From the NCBI RefSeq assembly GCF_002863005.1, contig NZ_PKDG01000001.1:1-32043 (forward strand): DNA of 32,043 nt, written 5' to 3'. The stretch is from Pseudoxanthomonas sp. (lineage in GTDB: Bacteria > Pseudomonadota > Gammaproteobacteria > Xanthomonadales > Xanthomonadaceae). Made by a program: the position numbers and the translations under genes. Of the stretch, positions 23,791 to 31,954 are shown one piece after another (the stretch's first letter is position 1; each line of letters begins with the position of its first letter). The notes beneath the pieces are model-generated. The model did no database searches. It saw only the letters and a list, made by a program, of their open reading frames with translations, and was not told where the DNA came from.

Positions 23791-24378
23791 GGTCTCGAGC
23801 AGGCGCTGCTTCAGGCCGGCCAGCGCCTTGCCGCGATGGCTGATGCGGTTCTTGTCTTCGAGCGGCATTTCCGCGGCGGATTGTCCGCGCTGCGGATCGA
23901 AGAACACCGGATCGTAGCCGTGGCCCCCGTTGCCGCGACGCTCGCGCAGGATCTCGCCGCGCCACTCGCCCTCGACGATCAGCGGCTGCGGATCGTCCGC
24001 GTGGCGCAGCAGCACCAGCACGCAGTAGAAGTGCGCGCCGCGACGTTCGCCGTCGACGTCGTCCAGCGCTTCCAGCAGCTTGTCGATGTTGCGCTCGGCG
24101 TTGCCGTGTTCGCCGGCGTAGCGCGCCGAATACAGGCCCGGTGCGCCGTCCAATGCATCCACGCAGATGCCGGAATCGTCGGCCAGTGCGGGCAGGCCGG
24201 TCTGCAGGCTGGCGTGGCGTGCCTTGATAAGCGCGTTTTCCACGAACGTGGCGCCGGTTTCCTCGGCGTCCTCCACGCCCAGGTCGGACTGCGCGACCAG
24301 TTCGATGCCGGTATCGGCCAGCAGGCCACGGAGTTCTTCCAGCTTGCCGTGATTGGAGGAGGCGAGGACGAGTTTCAT
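23785..24378 (-). CDS. rdgB: dITP/XTP pyrophosphatase
   Basis: RdgB hydrolyses non-canonical purine nucleoside triphosphates (ITP, dITP, XTP) and keeps them out of DNA and RNA. The 197-residue length is typical. The nucleotide-binding N terminus [35 protein letters not shown] (catalytic D68) and the C-terminal ISHRGKAL, which contacts the base, are all present. The last codons and the TAG stop lie inside a dispersed palindromic repeat, so the C-terminal residue or two may have been set by the repeat insertion. The gene is downstream of a VOC-family gene (6 nt) and of rph on the same strand. Confidence 0.97.
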   Translation of the reverse strand: MKLVLASSNHGKLEELRGLLADTGIELVAQSDLGVEDAEETGATFVENALIKARHASLQTGLPALADDSGICVDALDGAPGLYSARYAGEHGNAERNIDKLLEALDDVDGERRGAHFYCVLVLLRHADDPQPLIVEGEWRGEILRERRGNGGHGYDPVFFDPQRGQSAAEMPLEDKNRISHRGKALAGLKQRLLETW

Positions 24379-24384
24379 GGCGGA

Positions 24385-24777
24385 TCAGCCCTTGGGTTGC
24401 AGCAGGTCCCAGCGATTGCCGTAGGCATCACGGAACACGACGACGGTGGCGTAGCCTTCCTCGCGCGGCGTCTCCAGGAATTCGACCCCGGCGGCGACCA
24501 TGCGCGCATGGTCGCGCCAGAAGTCGTCCGTCTGAAGGAAAAAAGCCACGCGGCCGCCGGTCTGGTCGCCGATGCGCGCGCGCTGTTCGGCGGTGCTGGC
24601 CACGGCCAGCAGCAGGCCGGTGCCGCCATCGCCGGCCGGTGCCACGCGCACCCAGCGCTTGCCGCCGCCGAGGTCGGTGTCCTCGCGCACCTCGAAGCCC
24701 AGCGCATCGCGGTAGTGAGCGATGGCGTGGTCGTAGTCGTCGACGACCAGGGTGACCAGGCTGAGGGTCTGGGACAT
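24385..24777 (-). CDS. VOC-superfamily (glyoxalase-like) protein
   Basis: A 130-residue vicinal-oxygen-chelate fold protein made of two beta-alpha-beta-beta-beta units. The first runs from LVTLVVDDYDHAIAHYRDALGFEV to GLLLAV, the second from GRVAFFLQTDDFWRDHARMV to VVVFRDAYGNRWDLLQ. The typical ending D-x-x-G-N-x-x-x-L is intact. The metal-binding set of a true glyoxalase I is not obvious, and the family includes dioxygenases, resistance proteins and many uncharacterised members, so no substrate is assigned. It sits between rph and rdgB in a tight minus-strand run. Confidence 0.9.
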   Translation of the reverse strand: MSQTLSLVTLVVDDYDHAIAHYRDALGFEVREDTDLGGGKRWVRVAPAGDGGTGLLLAVASTAEQRARIGDQTGGRVAFFLQTDDFWRDHARMVAAGVEFLETPREEGYATVVVFRDAYGNRWDLLQPKG

Positions 24778-24815
24778 GCGGGGAATCCGTCGAAAGGGAC
24801 CGACCAGGGTAGGGG

Positions 24816-25541
24816 TCAGCCCGCCAGCGCCGCACGCTGGGCGGCGAACAGCTCGCCGATGCCCTTCTCGCCCAGCGCCAACAGCGCATCCAGTTCATCG
24901 CGGCGGAACGCATGGCCTTCGGCGGTGCCCTGTAGTTCGATGAAGCCGCCGCCGTCGTTCATCACCAGGTTCATGTCGGTGTCGCAGTCGCTGTCTTCGG
25001 GGTAGTCCAGGTCCAGTACCGGCACGCCGCGGTAGATCCCGACCGACACGGCGGCCACCGCGCCGTGCACCACGTCGCGCTTGATCTCGTTGCGCGATTT
25101 CAGCCAGTTCACCGCATCCACCAGCGCGACGTAGGCACCCGTGATCGCCGCGGTGCGCGTGCCGCCGTCGGCCTGCAGCACGTCGCAATCCAGGGTGATG
25201 GTGCGCTCGCCCAGCGCGCCGCGGTCGACGCAGGCTCGCAGCGTGCGTCCGATCAGCCGCTGGATCTCCAGCGTGCGCCCGCCCTGCTTGCCGCGCGAGG
25301 CCTCACGATCGCTGCGGGTATGCGTGGAACGCGGCAGCATGCCGTACTCCGCCGTCACCCAGCCCTCGCCCTTGCCGCGCAGGAAGCCCGGCACCTTGTT
25401 TTCCACCGTCGCGGTGCACAGCACGCGGGTGTGGCCGAAGCTCACCAGCACCGAGCCCTCCGCATGGCGGGTGTAGTTGCGCAGGATGCCGACGTCGCGC
25501 ATCTGGTCGGGCAGGCGGCCGCTGGGGCGGGAGAAGGACAT
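24816..25541 (-). CDS. rph: Ribonuclease PH
   Basis: RNase PH is a phosphorolytic 3'-5' exoribonuclease that trims tRNA 3' ends and takes part in ribosomal RNA decay. The 241-residue protein begins [15 protein letters not shown] and contains the phosphate-binding arginine segment [20 protein letters not shown] (71-90), [20 protein letters not shown] (117-136) and the acidic motif [16 protein letters not shown] (176-191). It appears full length. It is divergent from yicC across a 111-nt region, as in E. coli where rph and yicC also adjoin, and is followed on its own strand by VOC, rdgB and hemW. Confidence 0.98.
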   Translation of the reverse strand: MSFSRPSGRLPDQMRDVGILRNYTRHAEGSVLVSFGHTRVLCTATVENKVPGFLRGKGEGWVTAEYGMLPRSTHTRSDREASRGKQGGRTLEIQRLIGRTLRACVDRGALGERTITLDCDVLQADGGTRTAAITGAYVALVDAVNWLKSRNEIKRDVVHGAVAAVSVGIYRGVPVLDLDYPEDSDCDTDMNLVMNDGGGFIELQGTAEGHAFRRDELDALLALGEKGIGELFAAQRAALAG

Positions 25542-25567
25542 GGGGACATCCGCGATGAGGGGGGTGA

Positions 25568-25622
25568 AGTTTAGCAGTCGCGTTCCGCCCGCCCCGGCGG
25601 GCGCCGTGCGGGCTGCTAAGAT
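25568..25622. promoter_or_regulatory. Mirror-symmetric divergent promoters of rph and yicC
   Basis: On the plus strand TGC-TAAGAT (25614-25622) and on the minus strand TGC-TAAACT (25576-25568) are extended -10 elements facing outward. Their inner bases form a perfect inverted repeat (TTAGCAG 25571-25577, CTGCTAA 25613-25619). Exactly midway is an 8-bp GC palindrome (CGCCCGCC 25586-25593, GGCGGGCG 25596-25603). Predicted leaders are about 20-25 nt. No -35 boxes are seen. Confidence 0.6.
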
Positions 25623-25652
25623 GCGCCGCTCACTGGTCCGATGGGCAACCGC

Positions 25653-26513
25653 ATGATCCGCAGCATGACGGCGTTCGCCACCGCCGAACGCGCCACCGAC
25701 GGCGGCACGCTGGCGGCTGAACTGCGCGCGGTCAACCACCGTTTCCTGGAACTGGGCGTGCGTCTGCCGGACGAACTGCGCGCGCTGGAACCCGCGCTGC
25801 GCGAGCGCGTGGCGTCGCGCGTGTCGCGCGGCAAGCTCGACCTGACCCTGCGCCTGCGTGCGCCTGAAGGCGGTGGCGCGCTGCAGCTCAATCCGCGCGT
25901 CGTCGCGCAGTTGGCGGACCTGGCCTCGGACCTGTCCGACCGGATACCCAACCTGCGCACCCAGCTCACCGACCTGTTGCAGTTCCCGGGCGTGCTGCAG
26001 ACCAGGGGCGTCGACATGGAGGCGCTGCAGGCCGAGGCGCTGTCGCTGCTGGATGCGGTACTCGACCAGTTCGTCGCCGCGCGCGAGCGCGAGGGCGGCA
26101 AGCTGGTGGCCGCGATCCTGGAGCGCGTTGACGGCATCGCCGCGCTGGCCGCGGAAGTGCGCACGCTGATCCCGCAGATCCGCGCCGGCCAGCGGCAGAA
26201 GCTGGAAGCCCGGCTGGCCGACGTGGCGCAGAACATGGAGCAGGGGCGGCTGGAACAGGAACTGGTGCTGTGGCTGCAGAAGCTCGACGTGGACGAGGAG
26301 CTCGACCGCCTCGACAGCCACGTCAAGGAAATCCGCCGCGTCTTCACCCAGAAGGAGCCGCAGGGCCGCCGGCTGGACTTCCTGCTGCAGGAGTTCAACC
26401 GCGAGGCGAACACGCTGGGCTCCAAGTCCGTCGACATCCGCACCACCAACATCGCGGTGGAACTGAAGGTGCTGATCGACCAGATCCGCGAACAGGCGCA
26501 GAACATCGAATGA
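25653..26513 (+). CDS. yicC: YicC-family endoribonuclease
   Basis: A 286-residue YicC/YloC protein. The start [13 protein letters not shown] at 25653 matches the near-universal MIRSMTA start; an ATG four codons earlier is less likely. Further signatures are [16 protein letters not shown] (N-terminal domain), [11 protein letters not shown] and the C-terminal catalytic-domain block [20 protein letters not shown] followed by GSKSVDI. YicC proteins have been described as Mg-dependent endoribonucleases, including one that degrades the small RNA RyhB in E. coli. The start of gmk overlaps its stop (ATGA), and rph is divergent. Confidence 0.96.
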   Translation: MIRSMTAFATAERATDGGTLAAELRAVNHRFLELGVRLPDELRALEPALRERVASRVSRGKLDLTLRLRAPEGGGALQLNPRVVAQLADLASDLSDRIPNLRTQLTDLLQFPGVLQTRGVDMEALQAEALSLLDAVLDQFVAAREREGGKLVAAILERVDGIAALAAEVRTLIPQIRAGQRQKLEARLADVAQNMEQGRLEQELVLWLQKLDVDEELDRLDSHVKEIRRVFTQKEPQGRRLDFLLQEFNREANTLGSKSVDIRTTNIAVELKVLIDQIREQAQNIE

Positions 26514-27127
26514 AGCGCGGAACCCTCTATATCGTCGCGGCGCCGTCGGGCGCGGGCAAGAGCAGCATCGTCAACGCCGTGCTGGCGCGCGATGCCGACA
26601 TCGCGCTGTCCATCTCGTTCACCTCGCGCGCGGCGCGACCGGGCGAACGGCATGCGCAGCACTACCACTTCATCAGCGCCGACGAATTCAAGGCGATGAT
26701 CCGGGCCGGCGATTTCTTCGAGTACGCCGAAGTGCACGGTGACTGGAAGGGGACGGCGCGCCAGTCCGTCGAGCCGCAGCTCGACGCCGGCAAGGACGTG
26801 CTGCTGGAGATCGACTGGCAGGGTGCCCGCCAGGTACGGGAGAAAGTGCCGGACGCGGTGAGCGTGTTCATCCTGCCCCCGTCGCGCGCCGCGCTGGAGC
26901 AGCGCATGCGCAACCGCGGGCAGGACAGCGAAGAAGTGATCCAGCGTCGTCTGGCGGCGGCCCGCGAGGAGATGTCGCACTACGACGAGTTCGACTACGT
27001 CATCGTCAACGACGTGTTCGACACCGCGGTCGAGCAGATGCACACCATCTTCACCGCCAGCCGCCTGCGCCGGGAGGCGCAGGACGTGCGCCACGCCGAT
27101 CTGATCGCCGCGTTGCTGGCCGAGTAG
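26510..27127 (+). CDS. gmk: Guanylate kinase
   Basis: Gmk phosphorylates GMP to GDP, feeding GTP and (p)ppGpp pools. The 205-residue protein has the P-loop APSGAGKSS (11-19), the GMP-binding segment [30 protein letters not shown] and the [10 protein letters not shown] segment. The start overlaps the yicC stop (ATGA), indicating coupled translation. The downstream order rpoZ-spoT matches E. coli, although here rpoZ has its own strong promoter in the 224-nt gap. Confidence 0.98.
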   Translation: MKRGTLYIVAAPSGAGKSSIVNAVLARDADIALSISFTSRAARPGERHAQHYHFISADEFKAMIRAGDFFEYAEVHGDWKGTARQSVEPQLDAGKDVLLEIDWQGARQVREKVPDAVSVFILPPSRAALEQRMRNRGQDSEEVIQRRLAAAREEMSHYDEFDYVIVNDVFDTAVEQMHTIFTASRLRREAQDVRHADLIAALLAE

Positions 27128-27197
27128 CGCCAGGCTTTCGCAGAGCCTCGCTTGCCCGGCTCCGCGCGTCCCGAGGTCCGGCGGAATGCGTACAGGC

Positions 27198-27215
27198 AGC
27201 GGAGCCAGCTCCGCT
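27198..27215. repeat. Short perfect palindrome, REP-like
   Basis: AGCGGAGC-CA-GCTCCGCT (27198-27215) is a perfect 8-bp stem followed by CTACA. The motif GTAGAGCGGAGC (minus strand) resembles another dispersed Xanthomonadaceae repeat. It lies between gmk and the rpoZ promoter and may limit read-through. A weaker hairpin (AGGCT/AGCCT, about 27131-27147) follows the gmk stop. Confidence 0.6.
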
Positions 27216-27270
27216 CTACAACGACAGGGGTCCATGACTGCCCTTAAATCCTTGATTTTCAAGGAAAGGC

Positions 27271-27299
27271 TTGCATTGCCAAGCCTGGCTGCCTACAAT
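27271..27299 (+). promoter_or_regulatory. Sigma-70 promoter of rpoZ
   Basis: TTGCAT (27271-27276) and TACAAT (27294-27299) are spaced by exactly 17 nt, one of the best promoters in the window. Transcription should start near 27306, leaving a leader of about 46 nt before rpoZ. Confidence 0.85.
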
Positions 27300-27351
27300 C
27301 CCGGCCCCTTTCCGTATTCACTGGGCGGCCAGCCGGTCGCCGGGAGCCCGC

Positions 27352-27651
27352 ATGGCCCGCATCACCGTCGAAGATTGCCTGGAAGTCGTAGATAACCGTT
27401 TCGATCTGGTCACGATGGCCGCCAAGCGCGCCCGTCAGCTCGCGAACGGCGTGGAACCGCAGATCGACAACAACGAAGCACAGGACAAGCCCACCGTGCT
27501 GGCGCTGCGCGAGATCGCCGCGCGCAAGATCGACAACGAGCTGATCGACCGCGTCGAGAAGGCCGAGCGCGAGCGCGCCGAACGCGAAGCGCTGGAATGG
27601 GCCGCAGCCGAAGTGGTGGCCGACGACGACCTGTCGAAGGGCGACGACTGA
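27352..27651 (+). CDS. rpoZ: RNA polymerase omega subunit
   Basis: Omega (99 residues) helps assemble beta-prime into RNA polymerase. Its N terminus, M-A-R-I-T-V-E-D-C, keeps the M-A-R motif that in E. coli contributes to ppGpp site 1. [16 protein letters not shown] and the following [14 protein letters not shown] are typical. The C-terminal tail is long, helical and acidic ([15 protein letters not shown]...). The ribosome-binding site is GGGAG, six bases before the ATG. It lies between gmk and spoT, and a perfect hairpin after its stop may end the rpoZ transcript before spoT. Confidence 0.98.
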   Translation: MARITVEDCLEVVDNRFDLVTMAAKRARQLANGVEPQIDNNEAQDKPTVLALREIAARKIDNELIDRVEKAERERAEREALEWAAAEVVADDDLSKGDD

Positions 27652-27691
27652 TCGACGGCGTCTGACGTTCCCATCGGAACGGACGATCACC

Positions 27692-27717
27692 GGAAAGCCC
27701 GCGCAAGCGGGCTTTCC
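27692..27717 (+). terminator. Hairpin after rpoZ
   Basis: GGAAAGCCCGC (27692-27702), loop GCAA, GCGGGCTTTCC (27707-27717): a perfect 11-bp stem with a stable GNRA tetraloop, 41 nt after the rpoZ stop. There is no long T run after it, so it may be a weak terminator or a 3'-end stabiliser. Confidence 0.65.
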
Positions 27718-27741
27718 GCGTTTCCGGGGTCCGGTTCCGCG

Positions 27742-27770
27742 TTGCCGTGGAGACGCGACTGGCATAGTCT
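27742..27770 (+). promoter_or_regulatory. Candidate spoT promoter
   Basis: TTGCCG (27742-27747) and TAGTCT (27765-27770) have 17-nt spacing. The expected start of transcription coincides with the spoT ATG at 27777, which would make the message leaderless. No Shine-Dalgarno sequence precedes the ATG. Confidence 0.4.
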
Positions 27771-27776
27771 GGCGGC

Positions 27777-29948
27777 ATGAATTCCGGCCGTACCGCCAAG
27801 GCGCTCCGCAGCCCTGCTTCGTCCCGTGACGAAAGCGTGCCGGAGTATGTCGCCCAGTTCGAGAAGTTGGTGGCATACCTGCCGAAGGCGCAGCTGCCGT
27901 TGCTGCGGCGCGCGTGGGAAGTCGGTGCGGCCGCGCATGCCGGACAGACCCGCAAGTCCGGCGAGCCCTACATCACCCATCCCGTGGCGGTGGCCGGCGT
28001 GCTGGCCGAGCTGGGGATGGATGCCGAAACGCTGATAGCCGCGATCCTGCACGACACCATCGAGGATACGCCGCTGACCGGCGCCGACATCGCCGCCGAG
28101 TTCGGCGAATCGGTCGCCGAGCTGGTCGAAGGCGTCACCAAGCTGGACAAGCTGAAGTTCCGCGATCGCCAGGAAGCGGCGGCCGAGAGTTTCCGCAAAA
28201 TGCTGCTGGCGATGTCGCGCGACCTGCGCGTCATCATGATCAAGCTGGCCGACCGCCTGCACAACATGCGGACGCTGGGCGCGCAGAGTGCCGAGGCGCG
28301 CGGGCGCATCGCGCGCGAAACGCTGGAGATCTACGCGCCCATCGCGCAGCGGCTGGGCATGAACCTGGTCAAGTCGGAACTGCAGGACCTGGGGTTCCGC
28401 GCGCTGCATCCGTGGCGGCACGCGGTGATCGAGAAGCACATCCGCAGCCAGCCGGTGATGCGTCGCGAATCGATGGCCCAGATCGAGGCGCACCTCTCGC
28501 AGCGCCTGGCGAAGGAAGGCATCGAGCATCGCCTGGTCAGCAGGGTGAAGACGCCCTGGAGCATCTACCAGAAGATGCGCGGCGAAGGCAAAAGCTTCGA
28601 TCGGGTGATGGATGTGTTCGGCTTCCGCGTCGTCGTGGATTCCGTGCCGTCGTGCTACCACGCGCTGGGTGCGGTGCATGCGCAGTACAAGCCGCTGGAC
28701 GGCCGGTTCCGCGATTTCATCGCCATTCCCAAGGCCAACGGCTACCAGTCGCTGCATACGGTGCTGTTCGGTCCCTACGGGTCGCCGATCGAGGTACAGA
28801 TCCGCACCACCGAGATGGACCTGGTCGCCGAGCGCGGCATCGCGGCCCACTGGACCTACAAGTTCGGCACCGATGCCCCGAACAGCGCGCAGAACCGTGC
28901 GCATGCGTGGATCGTGGAGCTGATCGACAACCAGCGCGCGGCGGGCTCGTCGCTGGAGTTCCTCGACAACGTGAAGGTGGACCTGTTCCCCGACGAGGTC
29001 TATCTGTTCACGCCGAAGGGCAAGATCCTGTCGCTGCCGCGCAATGCCACCGCGCTCGACTTCGCCTACGCGGTGCACACCGATGTCGGCAACCAGGCGG
29101 TCGCCTCGCGCGTGGACAAGAAGCTGGTGCCCTTGCGTACGAAGCTGGCCAGCGGGCAGAGCGTGGAGATTATCACCGCCAAGTCCGCGGCGCCGAAGCC
29201 GCAGTGGCTCGAGTTCGTCGTCACCAGCAAGGCGCGGACCGCGATCCGCCACCAGCTGAAGCAGCTCGAACACGAGGACGCCGTGCAGCTGGGCCACCGG
29301 ATGCTCGACCGCGCGCTGGAGGACCTCGACAGCTCGCTGGAGCGGCTGCCGCAGCAGCGCCTCGAGGCCTTCCTCAGCGAGCACAAGTACCCACGCCTGG
29401 AGGCCTTCCTGGCCGATGTCGCGCTGGGCAACTGGATGCCGTCGCAGGCGGCGCAGGCGCTGACCGCGTTCGCCGAACTGCGCGGTGGCGGGCATTCCAA
29501 GCATTCGCAGGAAAAGATCCTGATCACCGGCGGCGAACGCGGCGTGGTCAGCTTCGCGCAGTGCTGCCAGCCGATTCCGGGCGACGAGATCATGGGCTAC
29601 CACACCGCCGGAAAGGGCATCGTGGTGCATCGGCTCGACTGCCCCAACGTCACCGAGTTCCGCAAGTCGCCGGAGCGCTGGGTGCCGATCGCATGGGACG
29701 CGAAGGTCACCGGTGACTACGACGCCGCGTTGCTCATCGACGTGGAGAACCGTCCCGGCGTGCTGGCGCAGGTCGCCGCCGCGGTGGCCAAGAGCCAATC
29801 CAACATCGAGCGCGTCGAATACCTCGAGCGCGACATCAACGTCGCCGTGCTGCGCTTCTCGATCCAGGTGCGCGACCGCAACCACCTGGCGGAAGTGATG
29901 CGCCGGTTGCGGCGCCTCAATGTCGTGCACGGCGTCCGTCGCCAGTAA
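27777..29948 (+). CDS. spoT: Bifunctional (p)ppGpp synthetase/hydrolase SpoT
   Basis: SpoT makes and degrades the alarmone (p)ppGpp. The 723-residue protein has, in order, the HD hydrolase domain (about 45-195, with H92-D93 and E96-D97 in LHDTIEDT, and ADRLHNMRT), the synthetase domain (about 235-360, with DVFGFRVVV, FIAIPKANGYQSLH and EVQIRT), TGS (about 400-465), a helical region, a conserved-cysteine region (FAQCCQPIPGDEI, about 598-610) and a C-terminal ACT domain (from about 645). Both catalytic centres look intact, so it should be bifunctional. The loop that reads RxKD in most bifunctional enzymes is R-F-R-D (310-313). The start at 27777 is the only nearby ATG but lacks a ribosome-binding site. 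Confidence 0.98.
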   Translation: MNSGRTAKALRSPASSRDESVPEYVAQFEKLVAYLPKAQLPLLRRAWEVGAAAHAGQTRKSGEPYITHPVAVAGVLAELGMDAETLIAAILHDTIEDTPLTGADIAAEFGESVAELVEGVTKLDKLKFRDRQEAAAESFRKMLLAMSRDLRVIMIKLADRLHNMRTLGAQSAEARGRIARETLEIYAPIAQRLGMNLVKSELQDLGFRALHPWRHAVIEKHIRSQPVMRRESMAQIEAHLSQRLAKEGIEHRLVSRVKTPWSIYQKMRGEGKSFDRVMDVFGFRVVVDSVPSCYHALGAVHAQYKPLDGRFRDFIAIPKANGYQSLHTVLFGPYGSPIEVQIRTTEMDLVAERGIAAHWTYKFGTDAPNSAQNRAHAWIVELIDNQRAAGSSLEFLDNVKVDLFPDEVYLFTPKGKILSLPRNATALDFAYAVHTDVGNQAVASRVDKKLVPLRTKLASGQSVEIITAKSAAPKPQWLEFVVTSKARTAIRHQLKQLEHEDAVQLGHRMLDRALEDLDSSLERLPQQRLEAFLSEHKYPRLEAFLADVALGNWMPSQAAQALTAFAELRGGGHSKHSQEKILITGGERGVVSFAQCCQPIPGDEIMGYHTAGKGIVVHRLDCPNVTEFRKSPERWVPIAWDAKVTGDYDAALLIDVENRPGVLAQVAAAVAKSQSNIERVEYLERDINVAVLRFSIQVRDRNHLAEVMRRLRRLNVVHGVRRQ

Positions 29949-29963
29949 GGCATCCACGAGCGT

Positions 29964-30344
29964 ATGCGACCCGCCCACGAGATTGTCGGCGTCGAGTTCG
30001 ACTGGCTCGCAATCGATCGGGAGGGGCGCTTGGCGCTATTCGCTACTGCGGGCTCGGGGATGGCGCCAGGATTCGCCATGGAGGCAATGGAATCGCTGGA
30101 TGCCGTGCTGTCACTGATCGAGACACCCAACTGGGGCTCGGCGCAGGTGTGGGATGACTATGCGTCCGTTGGTCTGTATGTGTACGACTGGGATGTCTCG
30201 ATTGGCGCCTTCCGTCGTCTGAGAACGCCCGAAGGCGCGCCCGACCCCATGTTGCTGGCATCGATGGGAGCGATGGGCGACAGGGTTCGTATCGATTGGG
30301 ACTTCACGCTTGGGGATGACATTCGCCCCGAGATTCTGCGTTGA
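29964..30344 (+). CDS. Orphan gene of unknown function between spoT and ridA
   Basis: I do not recognise a family with confidence. The 126-residue protein has a WLAIDREGRLALFATAGSG segment near the N terminus, then a helix (FAMEAMESLDAVLSLIE) and aspartate- and tryptophan-rich stretches (VWDDYASVGLYVYDWDVS). This compact, acidic make-up resembles immunity proteins of polymorphic toxin systems, but no toxin gene is nearby, so that is only a hint. Codon use (CTA, ACT, ATT, GCT) and lower GC (about 60% in two sampled rows) differ from spoT and ridA. The start lies 15 nt after the spoT stop and has no good ribosome-binding site. Confidence 0.65.
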   Translation: MRPAHEIVGVEFDWLAIDREGRLALFATAGSGMAPGFAMEAMESLDAVLSLIETPNWGSAQVWDDYASVGLYVYDWDVSIGAFRRLRTPEGAPDPMLLASMGAMGDRVRIDWDFTLGDDIRPEILR

Positions 30345-30377
30345 CGCTGCCAAACCTTTCATCATCGAGGAAGAACC

Positions 30378-30761
30378 ATGACCAAGCAGATCATCCACAC
30401 CGAACAGGCACCCGCCGCCATCGGCCCGTATTCGCAGGCGGTTCGCGCGGGCAACACGGTGTACTTCTCCGGCCAGATCCCGCTGGATCCGACGACCGGC
30501 AATCTGGTGGATGGCGACATCACCGCGCAGGCGCGCCGCGCGTTCGACAACCTCAAGGCGGTGGCGGAAGCGGCCGGTGGTTCGCTCGATCGCATCGTGC
30601 GCCTCGGCCTGTACCTGACCGACCTGTCGCAGTTCGCTGCAGTCAATGCGGTGATGCAGGATTATTTCGCCGCGCCGTATCCGGCACGCTCGACGATCGA
30701 AGTATCCGGCCTGCCGAAGGGCGCGGCGTTCGAGGTCGATGCCGTGATGGTGCTCGACTGA
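30378..30761 (+). CDS. ridA: RidA-family enamine/imine deaminase
   Basis: RidA hydrolyses reactive 2-aminoacrylate and related imines released by PLP enzymes such as threonine dehydratase. The 127-residue protein has [20 protein letters not shown], a catalytic arginine in P-A-R-S-T-I-E-V near residue 105 and the final segment AFEVDAVMV. The ribosome-binding site GAGGAAGAACC is good. It trims to the usual trimeric-fold length. In many Gammaproteobacteria ridA directly follows spoT, as it does here apart from the inserted orphan gene. It is convergent with an AraC-type gene. Confidence 0.97.
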   Translation: MTKQIIHTEQAPAAIGPYSQAVRAGNTVYFSGQIPLDPTTGNLVDGDITAQARRAFDNLKAVAEAAGGSLDRIVRLGLYLTDLSQFAAVNAVMQDYFAAPYPARSTIEVSGLPKGAAFEVDAVMVLD

Positions 30762-30782
30762 GTCCTGCCGGGCGTGCGTGCT

Positions 30783-31835
30783 TCAGGCCGTGCCGCGGGA
30801 TGAGGGCGGCCGCCGGGTTTCGCTGGGCGTATGCCCGGTCCAGCGTTTGAACGCGCGCCGGAACTCGCGCACGTCGTTGAACCCGATCTGGGTACCCACC
30901 GTGGCGATGGTCATTTCCGCGTCCTGCAGCAGTTCCAGTGCGCGCTCCGTGCGCACGCGGTCGTGCACGGCGCTGAAGCTGGTACCTTCCTCGGCGAGCT
31001 GCCGACGCAGCGTGCGCTCGCTGAGGTGGAGTGCTGCCGCCACGTCGGTCATCTGCGGGTTGTCGCGCAGCCGTGGACGCAGTTGCCGTTCGACGGCGGC
31101 GGTGGTCTCGCCGCGCAGCGACATCGCCGTCAGTTGTGCACGGCACAGGGCCAGCGCCTGGCCCGAGGTCACCGGGTTGTAGCTGGCGAAGGGCAGCTCC
31201 AGCCAGCGCCGGTCGACCACCATCGCGTGCTGCGCTTGGTTGAAGCGGACGTCGCACCCGAACAGGTCGGTGTAACGCGCGGCGTAGCGCGGCGCCGGAT
31301 AACCGAGTTCGAGACGCAATGGCCGGAACTCCGGCCCGACCAGTTCACGGGCCAGCATCAGCGTGCTGGCGAACATCTCCTCGCACAGGAACGGCAGCAG
31401 GTCCGCGGCCTCCTCCGGCGCGGTCGCGACCACGGCCAGGCTGCCGTCGTTGCGGTCCTGCATGTCCAGGTCCATCAGGGGGCCGAGGTTGCGCTGGTAC
31501 TCCAGGCCGATCTGCACGGCGTCGCCGAACGTGGGTGCCGTCTTCATCGCCAGGCCCAGCAGGCCGAAGTTGCCGCCGTTCTGCTTCTCGCCCATGGCCA
31601 GCCCCACGCCGTCGATGGGCAGGGTCGGCAGCGCGCGGCGGATGATCTCGCTGGCCTGGCGGTAGGACACGCGCGCCTGCGGGTCGTGGATCTCCTGCAC
31701 GTTCAACCGCATGCCGGCGAACCAGCTCTCCGCTTTCACGCCGAATTCGCCGGCCAGCAGCACCAGGCCGCACAGCATGTTGGTGGGCAGGTTGGCGATC
31801 GACAGGCGATTGCCCAGTCCGGTTTTCCAGCGCAT
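30783..31835 (-). CDS. AraC-family transcriptional regulator
   Basis: A 350-residue regulator from the ATG at 31835 (ribosome-binding site GGAGGGG); an in-frame start at 31898 would add 21 residues with no similarity. Residues about 20-205 match the arabinose-binding-like sensor domain of OruR/ArgR-type AraC proteins (for example RQASEIIRRALPTL and GLLGLAMKTAPTFGDAVQIG). The C-terminal 100 residues contain the paired HTH domain: ALHLSERTLRRQLAEEGTSF, then VGTQIGFNDVREFRRAFKRW, ending TPSETRR. It likely activates the divergent lipoprotein gene or a neighbour beyond the window. The inducer is not evident. Confidence 0.93.
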   Translation of the reverse strand: MRWKTGLGNRLSIANLPTNMLCGLVLLAGEFGVKAESWFAGMRLNVQEIHDPQARVSYRQASEIIRRALPTLPIDGVGLAMGEKQNGGNFGLLGLAMKTAPTFGDAVQIGLEYQRNLGPLMDLDMQDRNDGSLAVVATAPEEAADLLPFLCEEMFASTLMLARELVGPEFRPLRLELGYPAPRYAARYTDLFGCDVRFNQAQHAMVVDRRWLELPFASYNPVTSGQALALCRAQLTAMSLRGETTAAVERQLRPRLRDNPQMTDVAAALHLSERTLRRQLAEEGTSFSAVHDRVRTERALELLQDAEMTIATVGTQIGFNDVREFRRAFKRWTGHTPSETRRPPSSRGTA

Positions 31836-31954
31836 CGGAGCCCCTCCAGCTTGTCCGCTTTGCCCCCCGTAGTATGCCGCTCCCGCCCTCCGCGTCACAT
31901 AGGCCGGCGCACCAGACTGGCCGGCACTACGCAGGCGTATGGGAGGGGATACTC

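Noticed and set aside
24816-26321. Apparent N-terminal extension of rph reaching through yicC
   Set aside because: The frame stays open by chance opposite yicC; RNase PH similarity starts at [10 protein letters not shown] (25541).
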